Assembly (NCBI GenBank): GCA_937974175.1
Contig: CALJIG010000074.1
Coordinates: 1 to 36,281, forward strand
Origin: an uncultured Ignavibacteria bacterium
GTDB lineage: Bacteria; Bacteroidota; Ignavibacteria; Tepidaquicellales; Tepidaquicellaceae
Direction of reading: 5' to 3'
DNA length: 36,281 nt
Shown: positions 8,151-16,432 of the stretch, in pieces
How the letters are laid out: the number at the start of each line of letters is the position of its first letter
Position numbering within the stretch: position 1 is the first letter of the stretch
Made by a program: the position numbers and the translations under genes
Notes under the pieces: model-generated
Told to the model about the DNA's origin: nothing
What the model saw: the letters and a program-made list of their open reading frames with translations, nothing else
Database searches by the model: none

Positions 8151-9908
8151 ATGCAGACTTTAACAGACCTGTTTTTAGAAAACTCTCAAAAATATCCCAA
8201 AGATAAAAATATCTTCTATACTAAAGAAGATGACGGCTCTTATTCTTCGATAGATTTTAAAACATTCACTGAGAATATTTCATCGCTTATTCATTTTTTT
8301 AATTTTCATAATCTAAAAAAAGGGGATAAAGTCGCAATTCTCTCCGACAACAGATATGAGTGGGCTGCAGTTGATTTTGCCTGTATGTTTGCAGGACTTA
8401 CATCCGTCCCGTCCTACGTCTCTTTAAATCCCGAGCAGATAAAATATATACTCAACGATGCTGAAGTGAAGATAATTTTTGTTATGAATAAATTTATGCT
8501 CGATAAGATAAAGAAGATAAGAGGCGAGGTTTCATCTCTAAAAACTGTTGTATCATTTAATGATTTGCCGGAGGAATATATTTCAATTGATGTAATTAAT
8601 TATTCAACTATAAGAAAGAATTTTTCAAAAAGTGGAGATTTAAAAAAACTAAGTTCTGAAATTAACGAAGAAGACCTTCTTACTATAATTTACACTTCCG
8701 GTACAACGGGTAATCCCAAAGGTGTAATGCTATCGCATAAAAATATATATACGAATATTAAAGCATGTATGCAGGTTTTGCTTATAAATGAGCAGGATAG
8801 ATTTCTTTCCTTCCTTCCTTTCTGCCACGCCTATGAAAGAACAGCAGGGTATTATTTAGCTTTATTCAGCGGAGCGGAAATTTATTTTGCAAAAAATATC
8901 GATACTATCTCAGCGCAAATGCCTGAAGCAAAGCCAACGATATTAATTTGTGTTCCCCGTTTACTTGAAAAAATGTATGCAAAAATTATTGACAGCCCGA
9001 ACACAGTTTCAGGATTTAAAAAGAAAATTTCTTCATGGGCAATTAATATGGCTCTTGAAAGAAAAGTAAAGCCCCATTCATTAAAATGGAATATTGCATA
9101 CAAATTAGTTTACACTAAAATTGCTGCAAAGACAGGCGGCGAACTGAGACTTATGGCTTCCGGCGGAGGAGCGCTTAATAAAAACATCTCTGAATTTTTT
9201 ATTTATATGGGAATAACTGTAATAGAAGGTTATGGAATGACAGAACACTCACCTGTAATTTCTGTAAATCCTCCTCATAAAAACAAGCCGGGCACTGTTG
9301 GTCCCTCTTTAAAAGGAGTTATGGCAAAAATTGCCGATGACGGGGAAATACTAATACAGAGTGAATCTATTATGATGGGATATTACAAGCATCCTGAAGA
9401 TACATCGAAAACAATTGTAAACGGCTGGCTGCATACGGGCGATATAGGAGAAATGGATGGCGAGGGATACATAAAAATTACGGACAGGAAAAAGGAGCTT
9501 TTCAAAACATCCGGCGGAAAATACATTGCACCTGCCCAGATTGAAGAGATGCTGAAGCAGTTAAATTATATTGAGCAGATTTTAATAATAGGCAATGAAA
9601 GAATGTTTGTAACTTCACTAATTGTTCCTCAAATAGAGCATTTAAAAGAGCTGGCAAGAAAGCTGAAGGTAGATTATAAAGATGAGAATGAGCTGCATAG
9701 TAATAAAGAGATACTGAAAGAGATTGAAAGAGATATAAATTCAGTGCAGAAGAGTCTGGCGACGTATGAGAAAGTCCGCAGGTTTGCTCTGCTTGAAAAA
9801 CCTTTTACCATCGAAGATAATGAGCTGACACCGACAATGAAGATAAAAAGACGGATAGTTGAGGAAAAATATAAAGATGTAATTGAAAAAATGTATAAAA
9901 ACTCCTAA
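8151..9908 (+). CDS. Long-chain fatty acid-CoA ligase (AMP-forming)
   Basis: 585 residues of the ANL adenylating superfamily, close in form to FadD15-type long-chain acyl-CoA synthetases. The P-loop motif IIYTSGTTGNPKG is near residue 180. The adenine-binding GYGMTEHSP is near 362. The hinge TGDIGEMDGEGYIKITDRKK is near 428-447, followed by FKTSGGKYIAP. The C-terminal catalytic lysine probably lies in PTMKIKRR near the end. The enzyme would activate long-chain fatty acids with ATP and CoA for membrane lipid synthesis or breakdown. It is divergent from the nuclease gene (92-bp gap) and 64 bp ahead of nuoA. It may share transcription with nuoA, since no terminator separates them. Confidence 0.92.
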   Translation: MQTLTDLFLENSQKYPKDKNIFYTKEDDGSYSSIDFKTFTENISSLIHFFNFHNLKKGDKVAILSDNRYEWAAVDFACMFAGLTSVPSYVSLNPEQIKYILNDAEVKIIFVMNKFMLDKIKKIRGEVSSLKTVVSFNDLPEEYISIDVINYSTIRKNFSKSGDLKKLSSEINEEDLLTIIYTSGTTGNPKGVMLSHKNIYTNIKACMQVLLINEQDRFLSFLPFCHAYERTAGYYLALFSGAEIYFAKNIDTISAQMPEAKPTILICVPRLLEKMYAKIIDSPNTVSGFKKKISSWAINMALERKVKPHSLKWNIAYKLVYTKIAAKTGGELRLMASGGGALNKNISEFFIYMGITVIEGYGMTEHSPVISVNPPHKNKPGTVGPSLKGVMAKIADDGEILIQSESIMMGYYKHPEDTSKTIVNGWLHTGDIGEMDGEGYIKITDRKKELFKTSGGKYIAPAQIEEMLKQLNYIEQILIIGNERMFVTSLIVPQIEHLKELARKLKVDYKDENELHSNKEILKEIERDINSVQKSLATYEKVRRFALLEKPFTIEDNELTPTMKIKRRIVEEKYKDVIEKMYKNS

Positions 9909-9972
9909 AAAATTTATACCTTAATTTCATTTTGCCTAAAAAAAATTAGAAAAAAAGTATATATTGTAAGCT

Positions 9973-10341
9973 ATGATTGAATCCTATATACCAATTATGA
10001 TAATCCTATTTATTTCAATAGGATTTGCAGTTGTAAACGTTAATATGTCCTGGTTAGTGGGACCTACACGCCCGAACAGAGAAAAGCTTTCTACTTATGA
10101 AAGCGGTATGGAGCCTGTCGGTACAGCCAGAGACAAATTCTCAGTGAAATACTACATGGTTTCTGTTCTGTTTATATTATTCGATATAGAAGTTGTTTTT
10201 CTGTATCCATGGGCTGTGTCGTTTGTGAACTTTGAACCTGCTAAAATGGTTTATTCTTTTATAAGTGTAATTGTTTTCGTAGTGATACTTTTCATAGGGT
10301 ACTTCTACGTTATTAAAAAAGGGGCTTTAAAATGGGATTAG
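9973..10341 (+). CDS. nuoA: NADH-quinone oxidoreductase subunit A
   Basis: 122 residues with three membrane helices (about 5-28, 62-84 and 90-112). It carries the subunit-A signatures RPNREKLSTYESGMEP, in the loop between helices 1 and 2, and YYMVSVLFILFDIEVVFLYPW in helix 2. It is a membrane-arm subunit of complex I near the quinone site, helping to link the peripheral arm to the membrane arm. Its stop overlaps the nuoB start by 10 nt, so the two are translationally coupled. It is the first gene of an incomplete nuo cluster in this window. Confidence 0.95.
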   Translation: MIESYIPIMIILFISIGFAVVNVNMSWLVGPTRPNREKLSTYESGMEPVGTARDKFSVKYYMVSVLFILFDIEVVFLYPWAVSFVNFEPAKMVYSFISVIVFVVILFIGYFYVIKKGALKWD

Positions 10342-10820
10342 AAGAAAGACTTTCCAACGACGGATTTGTAACATCAAAAATAGATGAATTAATAAAATGG
10401 GGAAGAAAGAATGCTCTATGGCCGATGCCGATGGGTATCTCTTGCTGTGCTATTGAAATGATGGCAGCAGCAGGTCCGCGTTTTGATATTTCAAGATTCG
10501 GTTCTGAAGTATTCAGATTTTCTCCGAGACAGTCAGACGTAATGATTGTTGCAGGAACGGTAACATATAAGATGGCTAAAGTTGTTAGAAAAATTTACGA
10601 CCAGATGCCTGACCCGAAATGGGTTATAGCAATGGGCGCTTGTACATCTTCCGGTGGAATGTATAGAACATATTCTGTAGTTCAGGGCATAGATCAGTTT
10701 TTACCTGTTGATGTTTATGTAGCAGGGTGCCCGCCAAGACCTGATAATTTATTGAATGCTTTAATAAAAATTCAGGAAAAAGTCGGTTCAAAAGATACAA
10801 GTTCTTTTTCTTATAATTAA
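10332..10820 (+). CDS. nuoB: NADH-quinone oxidoreductase subunit B
   Basis: 162 residues. Four cysteines suited to the N2 [4Fe-4S] cluster are present: Cys38 and Cys39 in GISCCAIEMM, Cys104 in GACTSSGGMY and Cys133 in AGCPPRPDNL. N2 is the last iron-sulphur centre before quinone. Length and motifs are typical. The ATG lies inside the end of nuoA. A gene for an unrelated secreted protein begins only 9 bp downstream, which breaks the usual nuoB-nuoC order. Confidence 0.96.
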   Translation: MGLEERLSNDGFVTSKIDELIKWGRKNALWPMPMGISCCAIEMMAAAGPRFDISRFGSEVFRFSPRQSDVMIVAGTVTYKMAKVVRKIYDQMPDPKWVIAMGACTSSGGMYRTYSVVQGIDQFLPVDVYVAGCPPRPDNLLNALIKIQEKVGSKDTSSFSYN

Positions 10821-10829
10821 AAACAAGAA

Positions 10830-11780
10830 ATGAAAAAAACACTCTACGCCCTCTTATTAATGATGTTTGTTTTAGTTTTTTCTTACTCTTCCTATGCACA
10901 GGTAAAACTCCAGGAAGGATTTGAAAATATACCGGTAGGTGTTGGTAATTTACCGGAAGGTTGGACATCATGGAACAATGCATTGTTTCCAATTGACCCG
11001 GCTTCTAACTGGAATGTGCAATATAAAGATAGTGCAATCGTTGGAATCTCTTCAAGTATGAATAATGTAAATTCAGGTTCAAAATCTATAGTAGTGTCAT
11101 GGAATAGCGGAGTAGATACAAATGGAGGAAGCGAAACTTCTGATGCCTGGTTAGTAACAAAAAGAATAAATGTTACTGCCGGTGATTCATTAAGGTTTTT
11201 TTCAGCAGGCGGAAAACCTAATCCAAGTGGTTGGTGGGATAGTCTTCAAGTTTGGATGAGTTTTATAGATTCCGTTCCTACCGAATTAATGGGCACAGGA
11301 CAAAGATTGGGATCAATTTTATTTGATCCGAACTCAATTGGAAGTCAGTTTGAGTTTAAAAGACATGCCTACAGCTTGTCTGCTTACGCAGGTTTGAATG
11401 TATGGATAGGATTCAGATATTATACTAATTGTGCTACTCAGGGTTATGCAGTTATTCTTGATGATATAAAAGTGGGTGGACCGAATGTAGGAATTCAGCC
11501 TATTTCTTCCTTCGCCGGTAAATTTGAGCTTTCTCAAAACTATCCTAATCCATTCAACCCGACAACGAACATTAAATTCAGTTTGCCAAAGGCTACTAAC
11601 GTTCAGTTGGTTATATTTAACTCAATGGGTCAGGAAGTAAAATCATTAGTTAATGAATTTAAAAATGCAGGTTCATACAGCGTAGATTTTAATGCTTCCA
11701 GCCTTGCAAGCGGAACATACTTCTACAAGCTTATCACAAGCGATTTTGTTGAAACAAAGAAAATGACTTTAGTAAAATAA
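10830..11780 (+). CDS. Secreted choice-of-anchor-J-like protein with T9SS sorting domain
   Basis: 316 residues. The signal peptide is about 1-24 (MKKTLYALLLMMF to SYAQ). A jelly-roll-like domain spans about 25-215, with the pattern EGFENIPVGNLPEGW, WNNALFP, SDAWLVT, IGFRYYTN and ILDDIKVGG. That pattern is typical of cleaved-adhesin or choice-of-anchor-J domains, which often bind carbohydrate or protein surfaces. A type-A T9SS tail follows from about 234 (QNYPNPFNPTTN to KKMTLVK). It sits between nuoB and nuoC and ends in a strong terminator. It has no plausible role in complex I and is probably an insertion. The protein at 26179 is a paralogue with the same layout. Confidence 0.85.
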   Translation: MKKTLYALLLMMFVLVFSYSSYAQVKLQEGFENIPVGVGNLPEGWTSWNNALFPIDPASNWNVQYKDSAIVGISSSMNNVNSGSKSIVVSWNSGVDTNGGSETSDAWLVTKRINVTAGDSLRFFSAGGKPNPSGWWDSLQVWMSFIDSVPTELMGTGQRLGSILFDPNSIGSQFEFKRHAYSLSAYAGLNVWIGFRYYTNCATQGYAVILDDIKVGGPNVGIQPISSFAGKFELSQNYPNPFNPTTNIKFSLPKATNVQLVIFNSMGQEVKSLVNEFKNAGSYSVDFNASSLASGTYFYKLITSDFVETKKMTLVK

Positions 11781-11791
11781 ATAATACACTT

Positions 11792-11821
11792 AAGCCCGCT
11801 GAAATATGCGGGCTTTCTTTT
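11792..11821 (+). terminator. Strong intrinsic terminator between the cargo gene and nuoC
   Basis: AAGCCCGC (11792-11799) pairs perfectly with GCGGGCTT (11808-11815) around an 8-nt loop, followed by TTCTTTTCTT. It lies 11 bp after the cargo gene stop and ends about 5 bp before the chosen nuoC start. An in-frame ATG at 11806 lies inside the loop and right arm and is therefore unlikely to be used. Confidence 0.8.
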
Positions 11822-11826
11822 CTTAT

Positions 11827-12303
11827 ATGACTGAACAAAGACTTAATACCTTAAAAGAAAAACTCAGCAATTACAATCTTCAATACACAGATGTAAACGG
11901 AACTCCTTCGATTACCATTCCTAATGAAAATCTTCTTGATGTCTGCAATGTTCTAAAAAACGATTTGCAGTTTGACCAGTGCAGGGATGCAGTCGGTGTT
12001 GACCGCTTCACTAAAAAGAACAGATTTGAGATTATATATAATCTTTATTCTATTCCTTTTAAAGAAAGACTGTTTATAAGAGTTGAGATTGACGGAAAAA
12101 ATCCGGAATCACAATCCCTTACATCAGTCTGGGCTTCAACAAACTGGTACGAAAGAGAAGCTTATGATATGGTTGGTATTAAATTCACAGGGCATCCTGA
12201 TTTACGCAGAGTTTATATGCCTGAAGATTATGAGTATTTCCCGCTGAGAAAAGATTTTCCTTTGATGGGTATCGAAGGCTCAATACCGTTACCTAATAAA
12301 TAA
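11827..12303 (+). CDS. nuoC: NADH-quinone oxidoreductase subunit C
   Basis: 158 residues from ATG 11827, giving an N-terminus of MTEQRLNTLKEKL. The 30-kDa subunit signature is clear: TSVWASTNWYEREAYDMVGI, then HPDLRRVYMPEDYEYFPLRKDFPL. It is part of the Q-module of the peripheral arm of complex I. I rejected the upstream in-frame ATG at 11806 because those seven codons (MRAFFSY) are the right arm and T-run of a terminator. With the terminator directly in front, expression needs read-through or a promoter I could not identify. Confidence 0.94.
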   Translation: MTEQRLNTLKEKLSNYNLQYTDVNGTPSITIPNENLLDVCNVLKNDLQFDQCRDAVGVDRFTKKNRFEIIYNLYSIPFKERLFIRVEIDGKNPESQSLTSVWASTNWYEREAYDMVGIKFTGHPDLRRVYMPEDYEYFPLRKDFPLMGIEGSIPLPNK

Positions 12304-12362
12304 TTCTTAGATCACACAAGAATAGAATTATTAATTATTCATTATTAATTATTAATTGACGA

Positions 12363-13640
12363 ATGTCACATACGATTTATAAAGATTTACAAGACGAGAA
12401 AAAAGATATAAAGAAAACGCAGATATTACAGGCGTTGGAATCAGAAGATTTAAGCGCAACTTTTGACGATGCATTAGATAATGAAATGGTGCTTAACATG
12501 GGTCCGCAGCATCCGGCAACACACGGAGTATTGCGTCTTCTGCTTAGCCTCGACGGTGAAACCGTAAAAAAATGCGTACCTGAGCTTGGCTATCTTCACA
12601 GAGGGTATGAAAAGCTTGCGGAAGCATCAACCTATCATGAGTTTATTCCTCATACAGACAGGCTGGATTATCTTCAGCCTATGGCAAACAATGTTGCATA
12701 TGCGCAGGCAGTTGAAAAATTAATCCATCTTGAAATTCCTGAAAGAGGAAAATATATCAGAACTCTTATCGCAGAGCTTGCAAGAATTCAATCACATCTT
12801 CTTGCCTTCGGCGCAATGGTTATGGATATCGGAGCATTAACTCCGTTCCTATGGGCAATCAGAGAAAGAGAAAAAATTCTTGACTTATATGATTTAATTT
12901 GCGGTGCAAGATTTACTACTTCATATACACGTATAGGCGGAGTTGCGCAGGATATTACTGATCAGGCATTAAAAGGCACCAGAAAATTTATAGATGAATT
13001 CAGCGGTTACTTACAGGAGTGCCGTGACCTTGTTGAAAGAAATAAAATTTTCATCAACAGAACTGAAGGCATCGGTTACATGTCTAAAGAAGATATTATC
13101 AGTTACGGAATAACGGGACCTACTCTTCGCGCAGCAGGTGTTGAAAGCGATGTTAGAAGAGATAATCCATACTTAGTTTATGATCAATTAGATTTCAGAA
13201 TTCCGACTTATCCTGATAGTGACTGCCTTGCAAGATACTATGTAAGGGTAGAAGAAATGGTTGAGTCTACTAAAATTGTTAAACAGTGCCTTGATAAAAT
13301 TCCGCAAGGACCGTACAATGCATACTCAACTAAAAAAGTCCTTCCAAAGAAAGAAAGAATTTACACAAAGATGGAAGAGCTTATTCATGACTTCATGATT
13401 ATCAACTTCGGACCGAATCCTCCTAAAGGTGAATCTTATTCGGCAGTTGAAGCATCTAAAGGTGAACTCGGATTTTATTTTATAAGCGATGGAAGCGGAC
13501 ATCCGTTCCGTACAAAAATCCGCGCACCAAGTTTCTGTAACTTACAGGCATTGCCTGTAATGATGAAGGACTGCATGATAGCAGATACAGTTGTTATAAT
13601 CGGCGGTGTTGACCCTGTAATGGGTGAGGCAGATAAATAA
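12363..13640 (+). CDS. nuoD: NADH-quinone oxidoreductase subunit D
   Basis: 425 residues of the 49-kDa, hydrogenase-like large subunit. Signatures include NMGPQHPATHGVLRLLL and ELGYLHRGYEKLAE near the N-terminus, and the C-terminal VVIIGGVDPVMGEADK. With NuoB and NuoC it forms the quinone-reduction site. The first 40 residues (MSHTIYKDLQDEKKD and on) are an extra charged extension before the conserved core. The 59-bp gap to nuoC is AT-rich, with repeats of ATTAATT type. Ten base pairs after the stop begins a toxin-antitoxin module. Confidence 0.95.
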   Translation: MSHTIYKDLQDEKKDIKKTQILQALESEDLSATFDDALDNEMVLNMGPQHPATHGVLRLLLSLDGETVKKCVPELGYLHRGYEKLAEASTYHEFIPHTDRLDYLQPMANNVAYAQAVEKLIHLEIPERGKYIRTLIAELARIQSHLLAFGAMVMDIGALTPFLWAIREREKILDLYDLICGARFTTSYTRIGGVAQDITDQALKGTRKFIDEFSGYLQECRDLVERNKIFINRTEGIGYMSKEDIISYGITGPTLRAAGVESDVRRDNPYLVYDQLDFRIPTYPDSDCLARYYVRVEEMVESTKIVKQCLDKIPQGPYNAYSTKKVLPKKERIYTKMEELIHDFMIINFGPNPPKGESYSAVEASKGELGFYFISDGSGHPFRTKIRAPSFCNLQALPVMMKDCMIADTVVIIGGVDPVMGEADK

Positions 13641-13650
13641 ATTTACAAAA

Positions 13651-13950
13651 ATGGAAAAGCAATCTGAAAATATAAATAGTAATAGAGATTATCTTATTAG
13701 TTTTTTTTCAAAAAAAAGAAGCGAAGAAGAATTAAAAGACATTAGACATTTAATTGCTCTATATTATTCAGAGAAACTTACTAAACGAATTGATAAAATA
13801 TGGGATGAAAGAGGCTGGACCAATGAAACAATGGAGCAGTTTCTTAAAACACATATTAGAACACCATACGATTCTAAGAATGAGAATAAAAATATAGATT
13901 TAAACTCTATGGTTTCTGATTTTTTTGAGAAATATAAATCATCTAAATGA
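13651..13950 (+). CDS. Probable antitoxin of a PIN-type toxin-antitoxin pair
   Basis: 99 residues from ATG 13651. An upstream in-frame ATG at 13624 lies within nuoD and is less likely. The protein is highly charged and predicted helical (FFSKKRSEEELKDIRHLIAL, then KLTKRIDKIWDERGWTNE), with a C-terminal region likely to wrap a toxin. The WDERGWTNETMEQFLKTH segment resembles small proteins I recall upstream of PIN-domain genes in other Bacteroidota and in cyanobacteria. No DNA-binding fold is certain. The stop overlaps the PIN gene start by 4 nt (ATGA), the arrangement usual for toxin-antitoxin pairs. The gene is clearly more AT-rich than flanking nuo genes, suggesting acquisition. Confidence 0.7.
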   Translation: MEKQSENINSNRDYLISFFSKKRSEEELKDIRHLIALYYSEKLTKRIDKIWDERGWTNETMEQFLKTHIRTPYDSKNENKNIDLNSMVSDFFEKYKSSK

Positions 13951-14357
13951 GAGTAGTTCTGGATACTAATTGTTTATTAGTTTCCTTCTCTTTAAAATCA
14001 AGATTTAGAAAAATACTGGATGATTTTTTATTAGGTAAGTATAAACTTTTAGTCTCAAATGATATTTTTTATGAATATATAGAGTTATTTGGTAATATAT
14101 TTGACTCTGAAGCTGCGGTAGAACTTTCAGAGATTATTCTGAATGCAGAAGATATAATATTTGTCAATATCTTTTATAAACTGAATATAATTAGTTCTGA
14201 TCCTGATGATAATAAATTTGTAGATTGCGCAATTGCCGGTAATGCGGATTATATTGTAACTGATGATAAACACTTTGAAGAATTAAAAAAAATTGATTTC
14301 CCAAAAATTAATACAATTACAACCGAAGAATTTCTAAAGATTTTATCTGAAAATTAA
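13947..14357 (+). CDS. PIN-domain toxin (probable ribonuclease)
   Basis: 136 residues covering one PIN domain of the COG1569-like class. Acidic residues expected for the Mg-dependent nuclease site are present: Asp6 in VVLDTNCLL, Glu43 near SNDIFYEYIE, Asp88 and Asp93 in SDPDDNKFVDCAIAG, and Asp106/107 in YIVTDDKHF. Members of this class cleave RNA and are held inactive by the partner protein. It is translationally coupled to the upstream antitoxin and sits 5 bp before nuoE, so the pair fills the nuoD-nuoE gap almost exactly. Composition is AT-rich, like its partner. The RNA target is unknown. Confidence 0.82.
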   Translation: MRVVLDTNCLLVSFSLKSRFRKILDDFLLGKYKLLVSNDIFYEYIELFGNIFDSEAAVELSEIILNAEDIIFVNIFYKLNIISSDPDDNKFVDCAIAGNADYIVTDDKHFEELKKIDFPKINTITTEEFLKILSEN

Positions 14358-14362
14358 ATTTT

Positions 14363-14872
14363 ATGTTCGAAAATATTTCAAATCATTTGTTCAATAGCGA
14401 AGAGTTAAAAACTGTAGAAAAGCATATTTCAAAGTATCCTACAAAGATGTCGGCTATAATGCCGGTGCTTTGGATGGTGCAGGAAAAAGAAGGATGGATT
14501 TCTACTGATAACATGAAGTATGTCGGTCAGCTTCTAGAGCTTCCGTACGAGCACGTGCTTGGCGTTGCTACATTCTATACAATGTATTTCAAAAAGCCCG
14601 TAGGAAAGTATCATCTGCAGATATGCACAAATGTGTCGTGTATGCTTTGCGGCGGGACTGAGCTTTTCAAATATGTAAGCGATAAGCTCGGAATAAAAAA
14701 TAAAGAAGTTACTTCCGACGGAATTTTTTCTATTGAAGAAGTTGAGTGTCTCGGTTCATGCGGAACTGCACCGATGCTTCAGGTAAATAATAAAGAGTAC
14801 TATGAAAATCTCACTCTGCCTCAGGTAGATGAGCTGATTTCAAAATTCAGAAGCGAAGCTTCAAAAAATTAA
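14363..14872 (+). CDS. nuoE: NADH-quinone oxidoreductase subunit E
   Basis: 169 residues, the 24-kDa subunit with the N1a [2Fe-2S] cluster. The ligands are Cys88 and Cys93 (CTNVSC) with Cys129 and Cys133 (CLGSC). An N-terminal helical bundle contains MPVLWMVQEKEGWIS and ATFYTMYF. It pairs with NuoF in the NADH-oxidising module. It directly follows the PIN toxin gene and precedes nuoF by 48 bp. That gap includes a 16-nt A/T palindrome (14885-14900) of unclear meaning. Confidence 0.96.
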   Translation: MFENISNHLFNSEELKTVEKHISKYPTKMSAIMPVLWMVQEKEGWISTDNMKYVGQLLELPYEHVLGVATFYTMYFKKPVGKYHLQICTNVSCMLCGGTELFKYVSDKLGIKNKEVTSDGIFSIEEVECLGSCGTAPMLQVNNKEYYENLTLPQVDELISKFRSEASKN

Positions 14873-14920
14873 TACCGTAATCATTTCTTTTTTGCAAAAA
14901 AGTTTATACGAAAGTTTAAT

Positions 14921-16315
14921 ATGGTTAAATTAATATTAAAAGATATTCCTGATTTTCACAAGATAGACGTTTACGAAAAAAACGGCGGCTACCAGACTTT
15001 GAAAAAAGCTCTCGGTATGTCTCAGCAGGAAATTATTGATGAAGTTAAGAAATCGAATTTAAAAGGAAGAGGCGGAGCATGTTTCCCTACAGGTATGAAA
15101 TGGTCTTTCCTCGCAAAAAATGACAAGCCGAAATATCTTATCTGCAACGGTGATGAATCAGAACCCGGAAGCTTTAAAGACAGGGAAATATTTGAAAAGA
15201 ATCCTCATCAGTTTTTAGAAGGAGTATTAATTTCTGCTTACGCTCTCGGTGTAAAAGATGCTTATGTTTATATCAGAGGAGAATACTGGAGATGGATTAA
15301 TATGATGGAAGTCGCTTTAGCAGATGCTTATAAAAAAGGATATGTCGGAAAAAATATTTTCGGAACAGATTTTTCAGTTAACATTCACATACATAGCGGA
15401 GCAGGAGCATATATCTGCGGTGAAGAATCATCAATGATGAACTCTCTCGAAGGCAAACGCGCTTATCCGAGAGTGAAACCTCCGTTCCCTGCAGTTATCG
15501 GTGTATGGGGCTGCCCTACAATTATCAACAACATTGAAACACTTACAAATATACCTGAGATTGTAAAAAACGGCGGTGAATGGTTCTCAAAAATCGGAGC
15601 GGCTGCTCATCCCGGAACATTACTTTTCGGTGTCAGCGGTCATGTTAACAAGCCCGGTGTTTATGAGCTTGAAACAGGCACACCTTTGATGACAATCATT
15701 AACGATGTCTGCGGCGGAGTAAAGAACGGCAAACAAATCAAGATGGTTATTCCCGGCGGCTCCTCAATGCCTCCTCTTACAAGGGAAGAATGTCTTACAA
15801 TGAAGATGGATAATGAATCGTTGAAGGCAATCGGCTCTGCTATCGGTACAGCAGGTGTGATGATAATGGATGAAGATACGGATTTATTAAAAGTGTTAAA
15901 AAGAATTACAAAATTTTATTATCACGAATCCTGCGGACAGTGCACTCCTTGCAGAGAGGGCTGCGGATGGATGCTAAGAGTTCTTGATAGAATAGATAGA
16001 GGTGAAGGAAGACAGGAAGACTTAGACTTACTTATTTCCGTTGCAGAAAATATTGAAGGCAATACAATCTGCGCGCTTGGCGATGCAGCAGCCTGGCCTG
16101 TAAAATGGACAATAAGAAAATTCAGAGATGAATTCGCTGCAAAAATTCCTAAGCATGCAGTGACTATTCCGATATTAAATAAAGTTCATGGAGTAAGAAA
16201 AGAAACAGATGGTTTTAATATCTTAAAACAAAACAATGAAAACGAAGTTGTTGTTTCATTGATGGGTAAAGTACAGGAAGATTTAAATGATGAATCCGTA
16301 AGATATTCAGGATAG
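14921..16315 (+). CDS. nuoF: NADH-quinone oxidoreductase subunit F
   Basis: 464 residues, the 51-kDa NADH- and FMN-binding subunit. Motifs in order: GRGGACFPTGMKW (about 49-61), CNGDESEPGSFKDR (75-88), the FMN/NADH-region GAGAYICGEESSMMNSLEGK (160-179), the N3 [4Fe-4S] ligands Cys338, Cys341 and Cys344 in SCGQCTPCREGC, and Cys384 in NTICALGD. It oxidises NADH and passes electrons through FMN to the iron-sulphur chain. NuoG and all later subunits are missing downstream, where a convergent gene follows. They must lie elsewhere or be replaced. Confidence 0.96.
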   Translation: MVKLILKDIPDFHKIDVYEKNGGYQTLKKALGMSQQEIIDEVKKSNLKGRGGACFPTGMKWSFLAKNDKPKYLICNGDESEPGSFKDREIFEKNPHQFLEGVLISAYALGVKDAYVYIRGEYWRWINMMEVALADAYKKGYVGKNIFGTDFSVNIHIHSGAGAYICGEESSMMNSLEGKRAYPRVKPPFPAVIGVWGCPTIINNIETLTNIPEIVKNGGEWFSKIGAAAHPGTLLFGVSGHVNKPGVYELETGTPLMTIINDVCGGVKNGKQIKMVIPGGSSMPPLTREECLTMKMDNESLKAIGSAIGTAGVMIMDEDTDLLKVLKRITKFYYHESCGQCTPCREGCGWMLRVLDRIDRGEGRQEDLDLLISVAENIEGNTICALGDAAAWPVKWTIRKFRDEFAAKIPKHAVTIPILNKVHGVRKETDGFNILKQNNENEVVVSLMGKVQEDLNDESVRYSG

Positions 16316-16326
16316 TAGCAAGTTCT

Positions 16327-16352
16327 CATTACAAAGCTCCGGCTTTGTAATG
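16327..16352. repeat. Palindromic hairpin after nuoF
   Basis: CATTACAAAGC (16327-16337) and GCTTTGTAATG (16342-16352) form an 11-bp perfect stem with a 4-nt loop. No T-run follows. It resembles the small dispersed palindromes seen elsewhere in the window, for example at 18452-18477. Confidence 0.6.
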
Positions 16353-16374
16353 CTAAAATTTTCAAATACAAATA

Positions 16375-16408
16375 AAAAAGCCATCAGGTTTCAAACTTGA
16401 TGGCTTTT
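16375..16408. terminator. Bidirectional terminator between nuoF and the subtilase gene
   Basis: AAAAGCCATCA pairs with TGATGGCTTTT. The stem can extend inward through GGTTT/AAACT to a small loop. The A-run on one side and T-run on the other make it suitable for both convergent genes. Confidence 0.8.
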
Positions 16409-16432
16409 CCATTTTATATAAATTTTATAGGA

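Noticed and set aside
9931..9966. Possible nuoA promoter (TTTG and TATATATTG)
   Set aside because: The spacing is 23-25 nt and the -7 element does not match TAnnTTTG well. The start would fall almost at the ATG.
13624..13650. Antitoxin start inside nuoD
   Set aside because: ATG 13651 lies just after the nuoD stop and gives a natural start. The upstream nine codons overlap the nuoD end.
14885..14900. CTTTTTTGCAAAAAAG palindrome before nuoF, considered as a terminator or operator
   Set aside because: It is made only of A/T runs around GC. Such palindromes are expected in AT-rich DNA, and a stop between nuoE and nuoF is implausible.
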